The notes under the pieces were generated by a model. That model made no database searches. It saw only the letters and a program-made list of their open reading frames with translations, and was not told the DNA's origin. DNA of 64,000 nt from Phaeobacter inhibens DSM 16374 (GTDB lineage: Bacteria; Pseudomonadota; Alphaproteobacteria; Rhodobacterales; Rhodobacteraceae), in NCBI RefSeq assembly GCF_000473105.1, contig NZ_KI421498.1, positions 1,426,001 through 1,490,000 of the forward strand. The letters run 5' to 3'. Shown here piece after piece: positions 45,337 to 54,646 of this stretch. The position numbers and the translations under genes are program-made. Every line of letters begins with the position of its first letter. Position 1 is the stretch's first letter.

Positions 45337-46692
45337 ATGAGCACCGCCCTCGTCATTCTGGCCGCAGGCAAAGGCACCCGGATGAACTCCGACCTGCCCA
45401 AGGTTTTGCATCCCATTGCCCACGCCCCGATGCTGGAACACGCGCTATCCGCAGGTCGCGCGCTGACGCCGGAGCGCACCATTGTTGTGGCAGGCCACGG
45501 GGCGGACTATGTGCGCTCCATGATGGCCGACATCGACGAAGATGCTGAAATTGTTGTTCAGGAAGAACAGCTTGGAACCGCACATGCGGTGGCACAGACC
45601 CGTGATGCCCTGTCCGATTTTGATGGCGATATCGTCGTGCTTTACGGCGACACGCCCTTTGTCAGCGCCGAGACATTGCAGCGGATGCTGGCCGCGCGGC
45701 AGAGCGCCGATCTGGTGGTCCTAGGCTTTACCGCAGCTGATCCCGCGCGCTATGGGCGATTGCTCATGGATGGCAATAGCCTTGAGCGGATTGTCGAATA
45801 CAAGGACGCAACTGAGGCTGAGCGGGAGATCGATTTCTGCAATTCCGGGCTGATGGCAGGTAATGCGGCGCAGATGTTTGCGCTGATTGACCAAGTCGAC
45901 AGCGCCAATGCATCAGGTGAATACTATCTCACTGATCTGGTGGAACTGGCGCGTGCCGATGGGCTGCAGGTCACAGCGGTTTCCTGCGATGAGGCCGAAA
46001 CCCTCGGCATCAATTCCCGCGCCGATCTGGCCGAGGCCGACCGTGTCTTCCAACAGCGCAAGCGCGCCGATCTGATGGCTGATGGTGTCACGCTGATGGA
46101 CCCGGAAACGGTGTATCTGGCCTTTGATACTGTCATCGGGCGCGACACGATCATTGAACCCAATGTCGTCTTTGGCCCCGAGGTCACGGTGGAAAGCGGT
46201 GTGTTCATCCGGTCCTTTTCCCATTTTGAGGGCTGTCATATTTCGCGCGGTTCCAAGGTCGGCCCCTATGCCCGCCTGCGCCCCGGCGCAGAGTTGGCCG
46301 AAAACACCCATATCGGCAATTTCGTTGAAATCAAAAACGCCGAGATCGCCGAGGGCGCAAAGGTCAACCACCTGAGCTATATTGGCGATGCCAGCGTGGG
46401 GGCCGAAACAAATATCGGCGCAGGAACAATCACTTGCAACTACGACGGCGTGATGAAGCATCGCACCGAAATCGGCGCACGGGCCTTCATCGGCTCCAAC
46501 ACAATGCTGGTGGCCCCGGTGCGGATCGGCGATGAGGCCATGACCGCAACAGGTGCCGTGGTCACCAAATCGGTTGAGGACGGCGCGCTGGCGATTGCAC
46601 GCGCTGAACAGAAAAACAAACCGGGTCGCGCGCGCAAGCTGATGGACATGCTGCGCGCAAAGAAAGCCCGTCTGAGCAAAGGAGCCGAATAA
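45337..46692 (+). CDS. glmU: Bifunctional GlmU (UDP-N-acetylglucosamine pyrophosphorylase / glucosamine-1-phosphate acetyltransferase)
   Basis: 451 aa, last two steps of UDP-GlcNAc synthesis for peptidoglycan and lipid A. The N-terminal uridyltransferase has LAAGKGTRMNSDLPKVLHPI (nucleotide-binding loop) and VLYGDTPFVSAETL. From ~residue 245 a left-handed beta-helix of hexapeptide repeats follows (IEPNVVFGPEVTVESGVFIR, LSYIGDASVGAETNIGAG), and CNYDGVMKHRTEIGARAFIG carries acetyltransferase residues. The stop overlaps glmS by 1 nt (TAATG). Confidence 0.97.
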   Translation: MSTALVILAAGKGTRMNSDLPKVLHPIAHAPMLEHALSAGRALTPERTIVVAGHGADYVRSMMADIDEDAEIVVQEEQLGTAHAVAQTRDALSDFDGDIVVLYGDTPFVSAETLQRMLAARQSADLVVLGFTAADPARYGRLLMDGNSLERIVEYKDATEAEREIDFCNSGLMAGNAAQMFALIDQVDSANASGEYYLTDLVELARADGLQVTAVSCDEAETLGINSRADLAEADRVFQQRKRADLMADGVTLMDPETVYLAFDTVIGRDTIIEPNVVFGPEVTVESGVFIRSFSHFEGCHISRGSKVGPYARLRPGAELAENTHIGNFVEIKNAEIAEGAKVNHLSYIGDASVGAETNIGAGTITCNYDGVMKHRTEIGARAFIGSNTMLVAPVRIGDEAMTATGAVVTKSVEDGALAIARAEQKNKPGRARKLMDMLRAKKARLSKGAE

Positions 46693-48500
46693 TGTGTGGC
46701 ATCGTCGGCGTTCTTGGCAATCATGAAGCAGCTCCCATTCTGGTCGAGGCGCTGAAGCGGCTTGAATATCGCGGGTATGACAGCGCAGGCATCGCTACGG
46801 TCAACGGTGGTGCTCTGGATCGCCGCCGCGCCGTCGGCAAGCTGGTGAATCTCTCTGATCTGTTGGTTCACCAACCGCTGGCCGGAAAATCCGGTATTGG
46901 CCATACGCGTTGGGCCACTCATGGTGCCCCCACCGTCGGCAACGCGCACCCCCATCAGGCCGGCGGTGTTTCTGTTGTCCACAACGGCATTATCGAGAAC
47001 TTCAAAGAATTGCGCGAAAAGCTTGCCCAAAAGGGCATCACATTTGCGACAGAAACCGACACCGAAACCGTCGCCCTGCTTTGCCAATCGCTGATCGGTG
47101 ACGGTAAGACACCAGTTGAAGCGGCGCGTGAAACCGTACAGCAGCTCGAGGGTGCCTTTGCTCTCGCCTTTCTGTTTGAGGGCGAAGCGGACCTGATGAT
47201 CGCGGCACGCAAGGGCTCCCCCCTTGCAATCGGGCATGGTGACGGCGAGATGTTCGTTGGCTCCGATGCCATCGCGCTGGCGCCCTTCACTGACCAGATC
47301 ACCTATCTGGAAGAGGGCGATTTTGCCGTACTGACGCGCAACAGCCTAGAGATCCGGGATCAGCGTGGTGCCATCGCCAACCGCGAGAAACGCCAGATCC
47401 AGCTTGCCAACGCCCGTGTGGACAAGGACGGTCACAAGCATTTCATGGCCAAGGAAATCGCCGAGCAACCGGTGGCCATTGACCGCGCGTTGAAGGCCTA
47501 TATAGGCGACGATGGACAGCTGTCGCTACCGGCTGAACTTGATTTCACCAAGATCGAACGGCTGACCATGGTGGCCTGCGGCACCGCCTTCTACGCTTGC
47601 ATGGTTGCAAAATACTGGTTTGAGCAGATCGCCCGGATGCCGGTCGAGGTCGATGTCGCCTCTGAATTCCGTTACCGGGAACCGCCGGTGCCAGAGAAAA
47701 CGCTGGCACTGTTCGTGTCGCAATCGGGCGAGACCGCCGACACGCTGGCGGCGCTGCGCTACATGGATGGCAAGGCACAGCAGATCGTGGGGCTGGTCAA
47801 TGTCCCTGAAAGCTCTATCGCGCGGGAAAGCGATGTGATCCTGCCGCTGCATGCTGGTCCAGAAATTTCTGTCGCTTCAACCAAGGCGTTTACCTGCCAG
47901 CTGTCGATCCTGTTGCTGCTGGCCCTGCGCGCGGCTGAGCAACGCGGCCTCCCCCTGCCGGACGGGATGCCCGCCGACCTGCGCGCCCTGCCGGGATTGA
48001 TCCATCAGTCTCTGGCCGCGGAAAAGCAAATCACCGCCTCGGCCCGCGGGCTGGCCGAGGCGCGGGATATTATTTTCCTCGGGCGCGGGCAGTTGTACCC
48101 GCTGGCGCTGGAAGGCGCGCTGAAGCTCAAGGAGCTGAGTTATATCCACGCAGAAGGCTATGCCAGCGGTGAGCTGAAGCACGGCCCGATCGCATTGATT
48201 GATGAAAAAGTGCCGGTGGTTGTTATGGCACCGCGTGATGCACTGTTCGACAAGACCGTCTCCAATATGCAGGAGGTGATGGCGCGCGGCGGTAAGGTGA
48301 TCCTGATCACCGATGCCGAAGGCGCCAAAATCGCAGGCGATGGTACCCATGAGGTGATCGTGATGCCGCAGGTTCCAGACAGCTTGGCCCCAATCCTTTA
48401 TGCCGTACCCGCACAGCAAATCGCTTATTACACGGCCATCGCAAAAGGAACTGATGTGGACCAGCCCCGCAACCTTGCAAAATCGGTGACCGTAGAATGA
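46692..48500 (+). CDS. glmS: Glutamine-fructose-6-phosphate aminotransferase (isomerizing)
   Basis: 602 aa, makes glucosamine-6-phosphate from fructose-6-phosphate and glutamine. The N-terminal Ntn glutaminase starts MCGIVGVLGNHEAAP with the catalytic Cys2, and has TRWATHGAPTVGNAHPH and the EGAFALAFL segment. Two SIS domains follow (VACGTAFYACMVAKYW, FVSQSGETADTLAALRYM, YPLALEGALKLKELSYIHAE, and the C-terminal DQPRNLAKSVTVE). No glmS ribozyme-like leader, because it is translated from the glmU transcript. Confidence 0.97.
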   Translation: MCGIVGVLGNHEAAPILVEALKRLEYRGYDSAGIATVNGGALDRRRAVGKLVNLSDLLVHQPLAGKSGIGHTRWATHGAPTVGNAHPHQAGGVSVVHNGIIENFKELREKLAQKGITFATETDTETVALLCQSLIGDGKTPVEAARETVQQLEGAFALAFLFEGEADLMIAARKGSPLAIGHGDGEMFVGSDAIALAPFTDQITYLEEGDFAVLTRNSLEIRDQRGAIANREKRQIQLANARVDKDGHKHFMAKEIAEQPVAIDRALKAYIGDDGQLSLPAELDFTKIERLTMVACGTAFYACMVAKYWFEQIARMPVEVDVASEFRYREPPVPEKTLALFVSQSGETADTLAALRYMDGKAQQIVGLVNVPESSIARESDVILPLHAGPEISVASTKAFTCQLSILLLLALRAAEQRGLPLPDGMPADLRALPGLIHQSLAAEKQITASARGLAEARDIIFLGRGQLYPLALEGALKLKELSYIHAEGYASGELKHGPIALIDEKVPVVVMAPRDALFDKTVSNMQEVMARGGKVILITDAEGAKIAGDGTHEVIVMPQVPDSLAPILYAVPAQQIAYYTAIAKGTDVDQPRNLAKSVTVE

Positions 48501-49243
48501 GCGTGTTGACAGTTGAACGGGCTTTGGCGGCACTAGAGGCCGCCGCGGAACCAGCGCGCGCGACCCAGATGGCGGGCTATCACAAGCAGAAACGCCGGGT
48601 GCTGGGCGTGCCGAACCCGGTGATCAACAGCCTCAGTCAAGACTGGCGCAAAGCCTTCGGCGCGCAGGATGACGGCCTGACTGCCCGCTGCGCGCTGGCG
48701 CAGGAGCTGTGGGCCAGCGATGTGTTCGAAGCACGTATTGCCGCTGCAAAGCTGCTGACCCAGGCGCGGATCAAGGAAGATGCGCCAGTCTGGGATCTGC
48801 TGCAAAGCTGGGTGCCGGATTTCGACAGCTGGGCCATTGCCGATCACGCAGCCTCGGCAATACAGAAACGACTTCAGGCACAGCCCGAGCGGCTGGACAC
48901 CGTAGAGGGCTGGACGTCCAGCGATCACATGTGGACCCGCCGGGCCGCGTTGGTCTCGACCCTGCCGTGGGCAAAACTGCCCAATCCGAAACCTGAAGAG
49001 TTGGCCGCGCGTGAACGGATCCTTGGCTGGGCTGCGCGCTACGTGCCCGATCGCAACTGGTTCATTCAGAAATCCATCGCCTGGTGGCTGCGCGATCTCA
49101 GCAAACATGATGCCAACCGCTCCCGTGCGTTTCTGGCCGAATATGGCGCGGCAATGAAACCCTTCGCCCGTAAGGAAGCCGCCAAATATCTGGCGTCCTC
49201 TGGTGAGGACACCGCAGATGCATCCGCCACCGAAAATGAATAA
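48497..49243 (+). CDS. AlkD-like DNA alkylation repair protein
   Basis: 248 aa all-helical HEAT-like repeat protein of the AlkD family, with MAGYHKQKRRVLGVPNPVIN near the N-terminus, the central LVSTLPWAKLPNPK and the block WWLRDLSKHDANRSRAFLAE near the C-terminus. AlkD enzymes excise alkylated bases, but key residues cannot be checked here and some members are inactive. The start ATG overlaps the glmS stop (ATGA), so it is coupled to the glm genes although unrelated to amino-sugar synthesis. A terminator closes the operon. Confidence 0.8.
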   Translation: MSVLTVERALAALEAAAEPARATQMAGYHKQKRRVLGVPNPVINSLSQDWRKAFGAQDDGLTARCALAQELWASDVFEARIAAAKLLTQARIKEDAPVWDLLQSWVPDFDSWAIADHAASAIQKRLQAQPERLDTVEGWTSSDHMWTRRAALVSTLPWAKLPNPKPEELAARERILGWAARYVPDRNWFIQKSIAWWLRDLSKHDANRSRAFLAEYGAAMKPFARKEAAKYLASSGEDTADASATENE

Positions 49244-49259
49244 TAGCCCGACAGCATAA

Positions 49260-49296
49260 GAAAAGGCGCAAGGAAGAAATCCCTCGCGCCTTTTCC
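49260..49296. terminator. Bidirectional terminator after glmU-glmS-alkD
   Basis: GAAAAGGCGC pairs with GCGCCTTTTC (10 bp) with an inner AGG/CCT and one mismatch, loop 8 nt. Flanked by A and T runs, it can end both this operon and the convergent lipoprotein gene. Confidence 0.85.
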
Positions 49297-49315
49297 ATAT
49301 CTTCAAGACGTCAAA

Positions 49316-49786
49316 TCACGCCGCTGGCAGCACCTGCACCTCGACCAGCTCGGTCAATGGCAGACCCAGTGCCCGCATCGCATCAATGGACAACCGGCTT
49401 CCGGCTCCGGTATCGCCGCCAATCGGCCGCAGGATCAGTGTGACCTCTGTGCCGCGCGGCGAACGCACGCGGGCAGTCTGCGGGCTATCGACCAAAGGCG
49501 TCTCCATCCACAGGCCCGATTGCGAGGGGTCGCCCAGACTGGCGACGGTCGACGCGCGCCCGGTATAGCCTGCGGTGACACCGGCAGAGGCAACCTGCCC
49601 CCCTGCAGCTTCCAAAGGTGCCTCTTCGACACCCGGTGCAAGCGGTACCGTATTGGCGGTATCGACGGCTGGTTCCCCGACCGATCCAGCGGTCGTCCGC
49701 CCGCCCAGAACCGAGGAATTCCACTGCAACGGACCACAAGCTCCAAGCAGCACGACAGAAGACAGGATCAAAACAGAATAACGCAT
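49316..49786 (-). CDS. Putative lipoprotein of unknown function
   Basis: 156 aa. Signal peptide with lipobox LLGAC ([20 protein letters not shown]), so it is lipid-anchored. A long Gly/Ala/Thr/Pro linker is followed by a compact C-terminal domain ([38 protein letters not shown]) that recalls the lipoprotein family sometimes mislabelled D-galactarate dehydratase in Rhodobacteraceae; no enzyme motifs are seen. It diverges from moaA, with which it shares a ~100-bp promoter region. Confidence 0.65.
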   Translation of the reverse strand: MRYSVLILSSVVLLGACGPLQWNSSVLGGRTTAGSVGEPAVDTANTVPLAPGVEEAPLEAAGGQVASAGVTAGYTGRASTVASLGDPSQSGLWMETPLVDSPQTARVRSPRGTEVTLILRPIGGDTGAGSRLSIDAMRALGLPLTELVEVQVLPAA

Positions 49787-49888
49787 AGCGCGACACTAGC
49801 TCTCACCTCACGGCTTTGCCAGCGGCAATCCCCGTTTCGGCCAAACTCAGCCCTTGCCGCAAGCCCGCCCCCGCTTTACCTAAGAAGG

Positions 49889-50896
49889 ATGACTGCTCCG
49901 CTTATCGATCCCTTCGCCCGCGCCATCACGTATCTGCGTGTCTCGGTCACCGACCGCTGCGATTTTCGCTGCGTCTACTGCATGTCCGAAAACATGACCT
50001 TCCTGCCAAAGAAGGAACTGCTGACACTGGAGGAGCTGGACCGGATGTGTTCGACCTTCGTCAATCTTGGTGTAGAAAAGCTGCGGATCACCGGGGGCGA
50101 GCCGCTGGTACGACGCGGCATCATGACTTTCTTCCGCTCCATGACCCGGCACCTCGAAAGCGGCGCCCTGAAAGAGCTGACACTGACCACCAATGGCTCG
50201 CAGCTGGAGAAATACGCGCAGGACCTCTATGATGCGGGTGTGCGGCGGGTAAATGTCTCGCTCGACACCATTGATGAGGATAAATTCGCCGAAATCACCC
50301 GTTGGGGCCGCCTGCCTCAGGTCCTACGAGGGATCGATGCGGCACAGAAGGCCGGGCTGCGGATCAAGATCAATGCCGTCGCTCTCAAGGGGTTCAACGA
50401 AGACGAACTACCCGCGATCACCAGATGGTGCGCTGAACGCGATATGGATCTCACCTGGATCGAGGTCATGCCAATGGGCGATATCGGGAATGAGAACCGA
50501 CTGGGTCAATACTGGTCGCTGAAAGACGTGCGCCGCGCTTATGACGATCATTACAGCGTCACCGATCTGGCAGAGCGTACAGGCGGGCCGGCACGCTATG
50601 TCCGTCTGGAAGAAACCGGCCAGAAAATCGGCTTCATCACGCCGCTTTCGCATAACTTCTGCGAAAGTTGCAACCGTGTGCGGCTGACCTGCACAGGTGA
50701 GCTGTACATGTGCCTGGGCCAGGAAGACATGGCAGACCTGCGTGGCCCCCTGCGCGATCATCCTGGGAATGATCAGGCGCTGGAGAATGCGATCCGTGCG
50801 GCGATCACATTGAAACCCAAGGGCCATGACTTTGACTATTCACGGCAGAAACTCGACGGGCAAATGCCCCGCCACATGAGCCATACCGGCGGCTGA
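49889..50896 (+). CDS. moaA: GTP 3',8-cyclase (MoaA), molybdenum cofactor biosynthesis
   Basis: 335 aa radical-SAM enzyme that makes (8S)-3',8-cyclo-7,8-dihydroguanosine 5'-triphosphate. The N-terminal SAM cluster is [11 protein letters not shown] (CxxxCxxC), with [11 protein letters not shown] as the SAM-binding turn. The C-terminal cluster ligands lie in [19 protein letters not shown], and the protein ends in Gly-Gly, as MoaA does. The start at 49889 has AAGAAGG directly in front, an unusually short spacing, but no better in-frame start exists. No other mo genes are nearby. Confidence 0.96.
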   Translation: MTAPLIDPFARAITYLRVSVTDRCDFRCVYCMSENMTFLPKKELLTLEELDRMCSTFVNLGVEKLRITGGEPLVRRGIMTFFRSMTRHLESGALKELTLTTNGSQLEKYAQDLYDAGVRRVNVSLDTIDEDKFAEITRWGRLPQVLRGIDAAQKAGLRIKINAVALKGFNEDELPAITRWCAERDMDLTWIEVMPMGDIGNENRLGQYWSLKDVRRAYDDHYSVTDLAERTGGPARYVRLEETGQKIGFITPLSHNFCESCNRVRLTCTGELYMCLGQEDMADLRGPLRDHPGNDQALENAIRAAITLKPKGHDFDYSRQKLDGQMPRHMSHTGG

Positions 50897-50897
50897 G

Positions 50898-52241
50898 ATG
50901 ACCAGCCGCAAGACCAGCGCACCGCCGCTGTTGTTTCACCTCTACCGCGCTGTCACGGCGTTGCTGGCACCGTTTGCCTATCGCAAAGTTGCAGGCAGGC
51001 TCGCCGATCACGGCGTATCAGCTGCCCGCCAGCGCGAACGGATGGGCTATCCAACAGAGCCGCGCCCAGTGCCCCATACGCCGGATGGTCGCCCAGCCCC
51101 GCTGCTATGGTTTCACGGTGCCTCGGTCGGCGAAAGCCTGGCGGCGCTGAGCCTGATCGACAAATTGGCGCCCCGCCTGACCGACGCCGAGTTTCTATTG
51201 ACTTCGGGCACTGCCACCTCCGCCGAAATGATGGCCAAGCGTATGCCAGCCAATTGTCGCCATCAGTTTGCACCGCTGGATGCTACGGCCCCCGTAGGCC
51301 GCTTTCTGCGCCATTGGCAGCCGGACGCCGCGCTCTTTGTCGAAAGTGAGCTGTGGCCGGTGACCCTCAATGCCGCCAAGCGGTCTGGGGTGCGGCTGGC
51401 GCTGGTCAACGCCCGGCTGTCGGCCCGCTCCATCGCGCGGTGGGCGTCAAAGCCCGCGACGGCAGCTTTTGTAATGCAGCATTTTGATGTGCTTCTCAGC
51501 CAGAACCCGCAAATGGGCCAGAGCCTGATCGACCTTGGCGCCCCTCCTGATTGCGTGCATCCCAGCGGCAACCTGAAGGCCGGGTCCGCACCGCTGCCCG
51601 TTGACCAGACCGTTCTTGGCTCTGTTCGCGCCGAGCTGGGAACACGCCCGGTCTGGGTCGCGAGTTCCACCCATCGTGGAGAAGAGGAAGCGGTGATCGC
51701 CGCGCATAAAGCACTGCTGGCCGAGACCCCCGATCTCTGCCTGCTGCTGGCGCCCCGTCACCCGGAGCGCGCTACAGAAGTTATCGCGCTGATCAAAAAG
51801 GCGGGCCTCAGCGTCGCCCGTCGCAGTGCGGGCGACGCCCTCACGCCCGAAACGCAGGTCTATCTGGCCGATACGCTGGGCGAAGTCGGGACATGGTATG
51901 CGCTGTCGCCCATCGTGTTTCTCGGCGGCTCCCTTGCCCCGATCGGCGGGCACAACCCATTTGAAGTGGCGCAGGCCGGGGCCGCCATAATCACCGGCCC
52001 GGGCTACTCCAACTTTGCCGAGACCTATCCACCGCTGATCGCTGCGGGTGGTGCGGTTGAGGTCAGCGACGCCTCATCTTTGGCCGGGGCGGTCCAGCAT
52101 TGGTTGACGGACGAAGCAGCTCTAAACACCGCCCGCACCGCTGCCCGCGGCGTGGTTGAGGCGCAGGCGGCAGCACTTGACGGTGTCGTTGACCTGTTGA
52201 TCACCCATCTGGCGCTCACCTCGCCGTCCACGAGCAACTGA
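50898..52241 (+). CDS. waaA: 3-deoxy-D-manno-octulosonic acid transferase (WaaA/KdtA)
   Basis: 447 aa membrane-associated GT30 enzyme that adds Kdo to lipid A precursor. N-terminal single-span and glycosyltransferase fold: WFHGASVGESLAALSLIDKL (conserved GASVGE with the base Glu), LTSGTATSAEMMAKRMP, VESELWPVTLNAAKRSGV, LAPRHPERATEV, and FLGGSLAPIGGHNPFEVAQAG in the donor site. It follows moaA by 1 bp and the GT4 gene follows after 13 bp; both with waaA belong to envelope lipopolysaccharide synthesis, moaA does not. Confidence 0.94.
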   Translation: MTSRKTSAPPLLFHLYRAVTALLAPFAYRKVAGRLADHGVSAARQRERMGYPTEPRPVPHTPDGRPAPLLWFHGASVGESLAALSLIDKLAPRLTDAEFLLTSGTATSAEMMAKRMPANCRHQFAPLDATAPVGRFLRHWQPDAALFVESELWPVTLNAAKRSGVRLALVNARLSARSIARWASKPATAAFVMQHFDVLLSQNPQMGQSLIDLGAPPDCVHPSGNLKAGSAPLPVDQTVLGSVRAELGTRPVWVASSTHRGEEEAVIAAHKALLAETPDLCLLLAPRHPERATEVIALIKKAGLSVARRSAGDALTPETQVYLADTLGEVGTWYALSPIVFLGGSLAPIGGHNPFEVAQAGAAIITGPGYSNFAETYPPLIAAGGAVEVSDASSLAGAVQHWLTDEAALNTARTAARGVVEAQAAALDGVVDLLITHLALTSPSTSN

Positions 52242-52254
52242 TCGGAACCGTCAG

Positions 52255-53298
52255 ATGGCCGACCTTCTTGTCACCAATTTCAATCGCAATTTCACCGGCG
52301 TCTCAGCTACCGCCGCCAATGTGATCCGCCAGCAGGCCAGTCGTTATGATATGGCGCTGGTGGGGCGCGCCCTGCCCGGCTGCCCGGAGCCGATCAGCAT
52401 CGCCGCCGCTCGCGCGGTCTCGCGTCACCATGATCCCGCCAAACCCTTTGCGATCTGGCATGTTCGGCGCAACACCGAGATGCGTGCCGCAATCTGGGCA
52501 CGCGACGTCCTACGCCTGCCGGTTCGGATTGTCTTCACCTCGGCGGCGCAGCGTCGGCATTCTGCGTTTCCGCGCTGGCTGATCTCGCGCATGGATGCGG
52601 TTGTGGCCACGACTGACGCCGCCGCAACCTATGTCCCCCATGTGCGCGCTGTGGTGCCGCACGGAGTCGATACCGATGTCTTCACACCGGCGGAGAACCG
52701 CACCTCCGCGTGGGCCGCACTTGGCTATGGCGGCCAGCAGGGGATTGCCACAATCGGGCGCATTCGCCCGGAGAAAGGCACCGACCTGTTTGTTGACGCT
52801 ATGCTGCGTCTGTTGCCGGACCACCCCGGCACAGTGGCACTGGTGATTGGGCGCGCAGCGCGGGAGCATCAAGGGTTTTTGAAAGGCTTGCAGGCAAGGA
52901 TCGCCGCAGCGGGCCTTGGCGAACGTATTCTGTTTCCGGGCGAAATCTCCGCCAGCGACCTGCCGAGGGTGATGCGAGCCTTGTCGCTGGTAATGCAACT
53001 GCCCCGTTACGAAGGCTACGGCATGGCCCCGTTAGAAGGTCTGGCCAGCGCTGTGCCATTTGTCGGCTCTGATACCGGGTATTATGGTGCGTTTTCGGCG
53101 CAGGGGACCGTAGGTACCGTGGTGCCATTGGAAGCCGCAGACGCAGCGGCACAGGCCGCAGGACAGTTGCTGTCGTCACCCAAAGAACTGTCGCGGCGCG
53201 GACAAGCTGGTCGCGATTTGGCGGTCCACGCCTTCAGCGCCGGTGCGGAGGCGGATGGAATCGACGCTGTTTATCAGCAACTCTGGTCCGCTGGCTAA
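52255..53298 (+). CDS. Glycosyltransferase family 4-like protein (LPS core, inferred)
   Basis: 347 aa GT-B fold: an acceptor half with VVPHGVDTDVFTPAENR and a donor half with TIGRIRPEKGTDLFVDAMLR and PRYEGYGMAPLEGLASAVPF (the E-x7-E region), as in GT4 enzymes. It follows waaA by 13 bp, so a step in lipopolysaccharide core assembly is likely. Sugar donor and acceptor are not known. A terminator follows. Confidence 0.85.
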   Translation: MADLLVTNFNRNFTGVSATAANVIRQQASRYDMALVGRALPGCPEPISIAAARAVSRHHDPAKPFAIWHVRRNTEMRAAIWARDVLRLPVRIVFTSAAQRRHSAFPRWLISRMDAVVATTDAAATYVPHVRAVVPHGVDTDVFTPAENRTSAWAALGYGGQQGIATIGRIRPEKGTDLFVDAMLRLLPDHPGTVALVIGRAAREHQGFLKGLQARIAAAGLGERILFPGEISASDLPRVMRALSLVMQLPRYEGYGMAPLEGLASAVPFVGSDTGYYGAFSAQGTVGTVVPLEAADAAAQAAGQLLSSPKELSRRGQAGRDLAVHAFSAGAEADGIDAVYQQLWSAG

Positions 53299-53340
53299 AC
53301 CCGGGTAGACCGTCACGCGCCCCAATCATCCCAAACAAAA

Positions 53341-53375
53341 ATCGCCTGCCCACAGCGGGACAGGCGATCTTTTTT
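53341..53375. terminator. Terminator between waaA-GT4 and the M20 genes
   Basis: ATCGCCTG and CCC pair with GGG and CAGGCGAT (one bulged A), followed by six T on the plus strand and preceded by A residues. It ends the plus-strand operon and can also end the minus-strand M20 run, whose stop lies 21 bp away. Confidence 0.85.
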
Positions 53376-53395
53376 AGCTGTTTTTGCTCCAGCTA

Positions 53396-54559
53396 TCAGG
53401 CAGCGGGCATCCGCTGTTCGACAATTTCGGCCCACCAGCTGCACCCAGCGGGGATTGCCTCATCGTTGAAGTTATATTCCGGGTGGTGCACGGCGGCGGT
53501 GTCGCCGTTGCCAACCAGAATATAGGCGCCGGGGCGCTCTTCCAGCATGAAGGCGAAATCTTCGCCGCCCATGACCAGTGGCGCATCATCACAGCCACCT
53601 GAGATATCCCGCGCCACCTTTGCGGCAAACTCGGTCTGTTCGTCATGGTTCACCATCACCGGATAGCCCCGGTGGTAGGTCACGTCCGCTGTACCGCCAA
53701 AGGTCGCAGCAATGCCGTCGCAAATCTCATTGATCCGCTTCTCCGCCAGATCACGCATCTCGCCCGACATAGTGCGCACAGTGCCCTTGATGTGAACGCT
53801 CTGCGGGATCACGTTGAACGCCTTTGAGGACGTCTCAAACGAGGTCACCGAAACCACGATCTGATGCACGGGGTCTGCGTTGCGCGAGGCGATGGTTTGC
53901 AACGCCAGCACGGCCTGCGCTGACATCACGGTCGTGTCGATGGTCTCCTGAGGCTTCGCCGCGTGACCGCCGCGCCCTTCAAAGGTGATGTCGAACTGGT
54001 CCGTCGCTGCAAAGAAAGCACCCGGACGGATCGCGAAGGAGCCCACCGGACGGCCCGGCCAGTTGTGCATGCCGTAGACCTCCTGGATGTTCCAGCGATC
54101 CATCATGCCGTCGTCGCACATTTCCTTGCCGCCGCCACCGCCTTCTTCGGCCGGCTGGAAAATCACCACAACAGTACCGTCGAAATTGCGGGTCTCAGAC
54201 AGGTATTTGGCCGCCCCCAGCAGCATCGCAGTGTGACCGTCATGGCCACAGGCGTGCATCGCGCCATCTGTCTTGGAGGCATATTCCAGACCGGTCTGTT
54301 CATGGATCGGCAATGCGTCCATATCGGCGCGCAGGCCGATGACCTTGCCGGAGCTGTCAGACTTGCCCTTGATCACGCCCACAACACCGGTCCGGCCAAT
54401 GCCGGTGACAATCTCATCGCAGCCGAATTCTTTCAGCTTCTCAGCGACCAAAGCGCTGGTGCGATGGGTCTCAAACAGGATTTCGGGGTTTTCATGGATG
54501 TCACGGCGCCAGGCGGTGACTTCGCTTTGCAGTTCGGCGAAACGGTTCTTCACAGGCAT
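53396..54559 (-). CDS. M20-family amidohydrolase, paralogue A
   Basis: 387 aa, M20D-type metallo-amidase like hippurate hydrolase or N-acyl-amino-acid hydrolase. Metal-site blocks are MHACGHDGHTAMLLGAAKYL and PAEEGGGGGKEM, then the dimerisation-domain region FEGRGGHAAKPQETIDTTVM and the late GGEDFAFMLEERPGAYILVG with the final His. The ATG at 54559 has AAGGA upstream. It is the last of three tandem copies and is closest to paralogue B (about 10 differences in the first 63 residues). Confidence 0.85.
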   Translation of the reverse strand: MPVKNRFAELQSEVTAWRRDIHENPEILFETHRTSALVAEKLKEFGCDEIVTGIGRTGVVGVIKGKSDSSGKVIGLRADMDALPIHEQTGLEYASKTDGAMHACGHDGHTAMLLGAAKYLSETRNFDGTVVVIFQPAEEGGGGGKEMCDDGMMDRWNIQEVYGMHNWPGRPVGSFAIRPGAFFAATDQFDITFEGRGGHAAKPQETIDTTVMSAQAVLALQTIASRNADPVHQIVVSVTSFETSSKAFNVIPQSVHIKGTVRTMSGEMRDLAEKRINEICDGIAATFGGTADVTYHRGYPVMVNHDEQTEFAAKVARDISGGCDDAPLVMGGEDFAFMLEERPGAYILVGNGDTAAVHHPEYNFNDEAIPAGCSWWAEIVEQRMPAA

Positions 54560-54646
54560 GTTAAGGTCCTTTTTCTCTATCAATGCGCTGCCAATCTTGG
54601 TCCACGCGGTTTTCAGTTAAATAATGGTTGATGCAGGCTGCAGGGC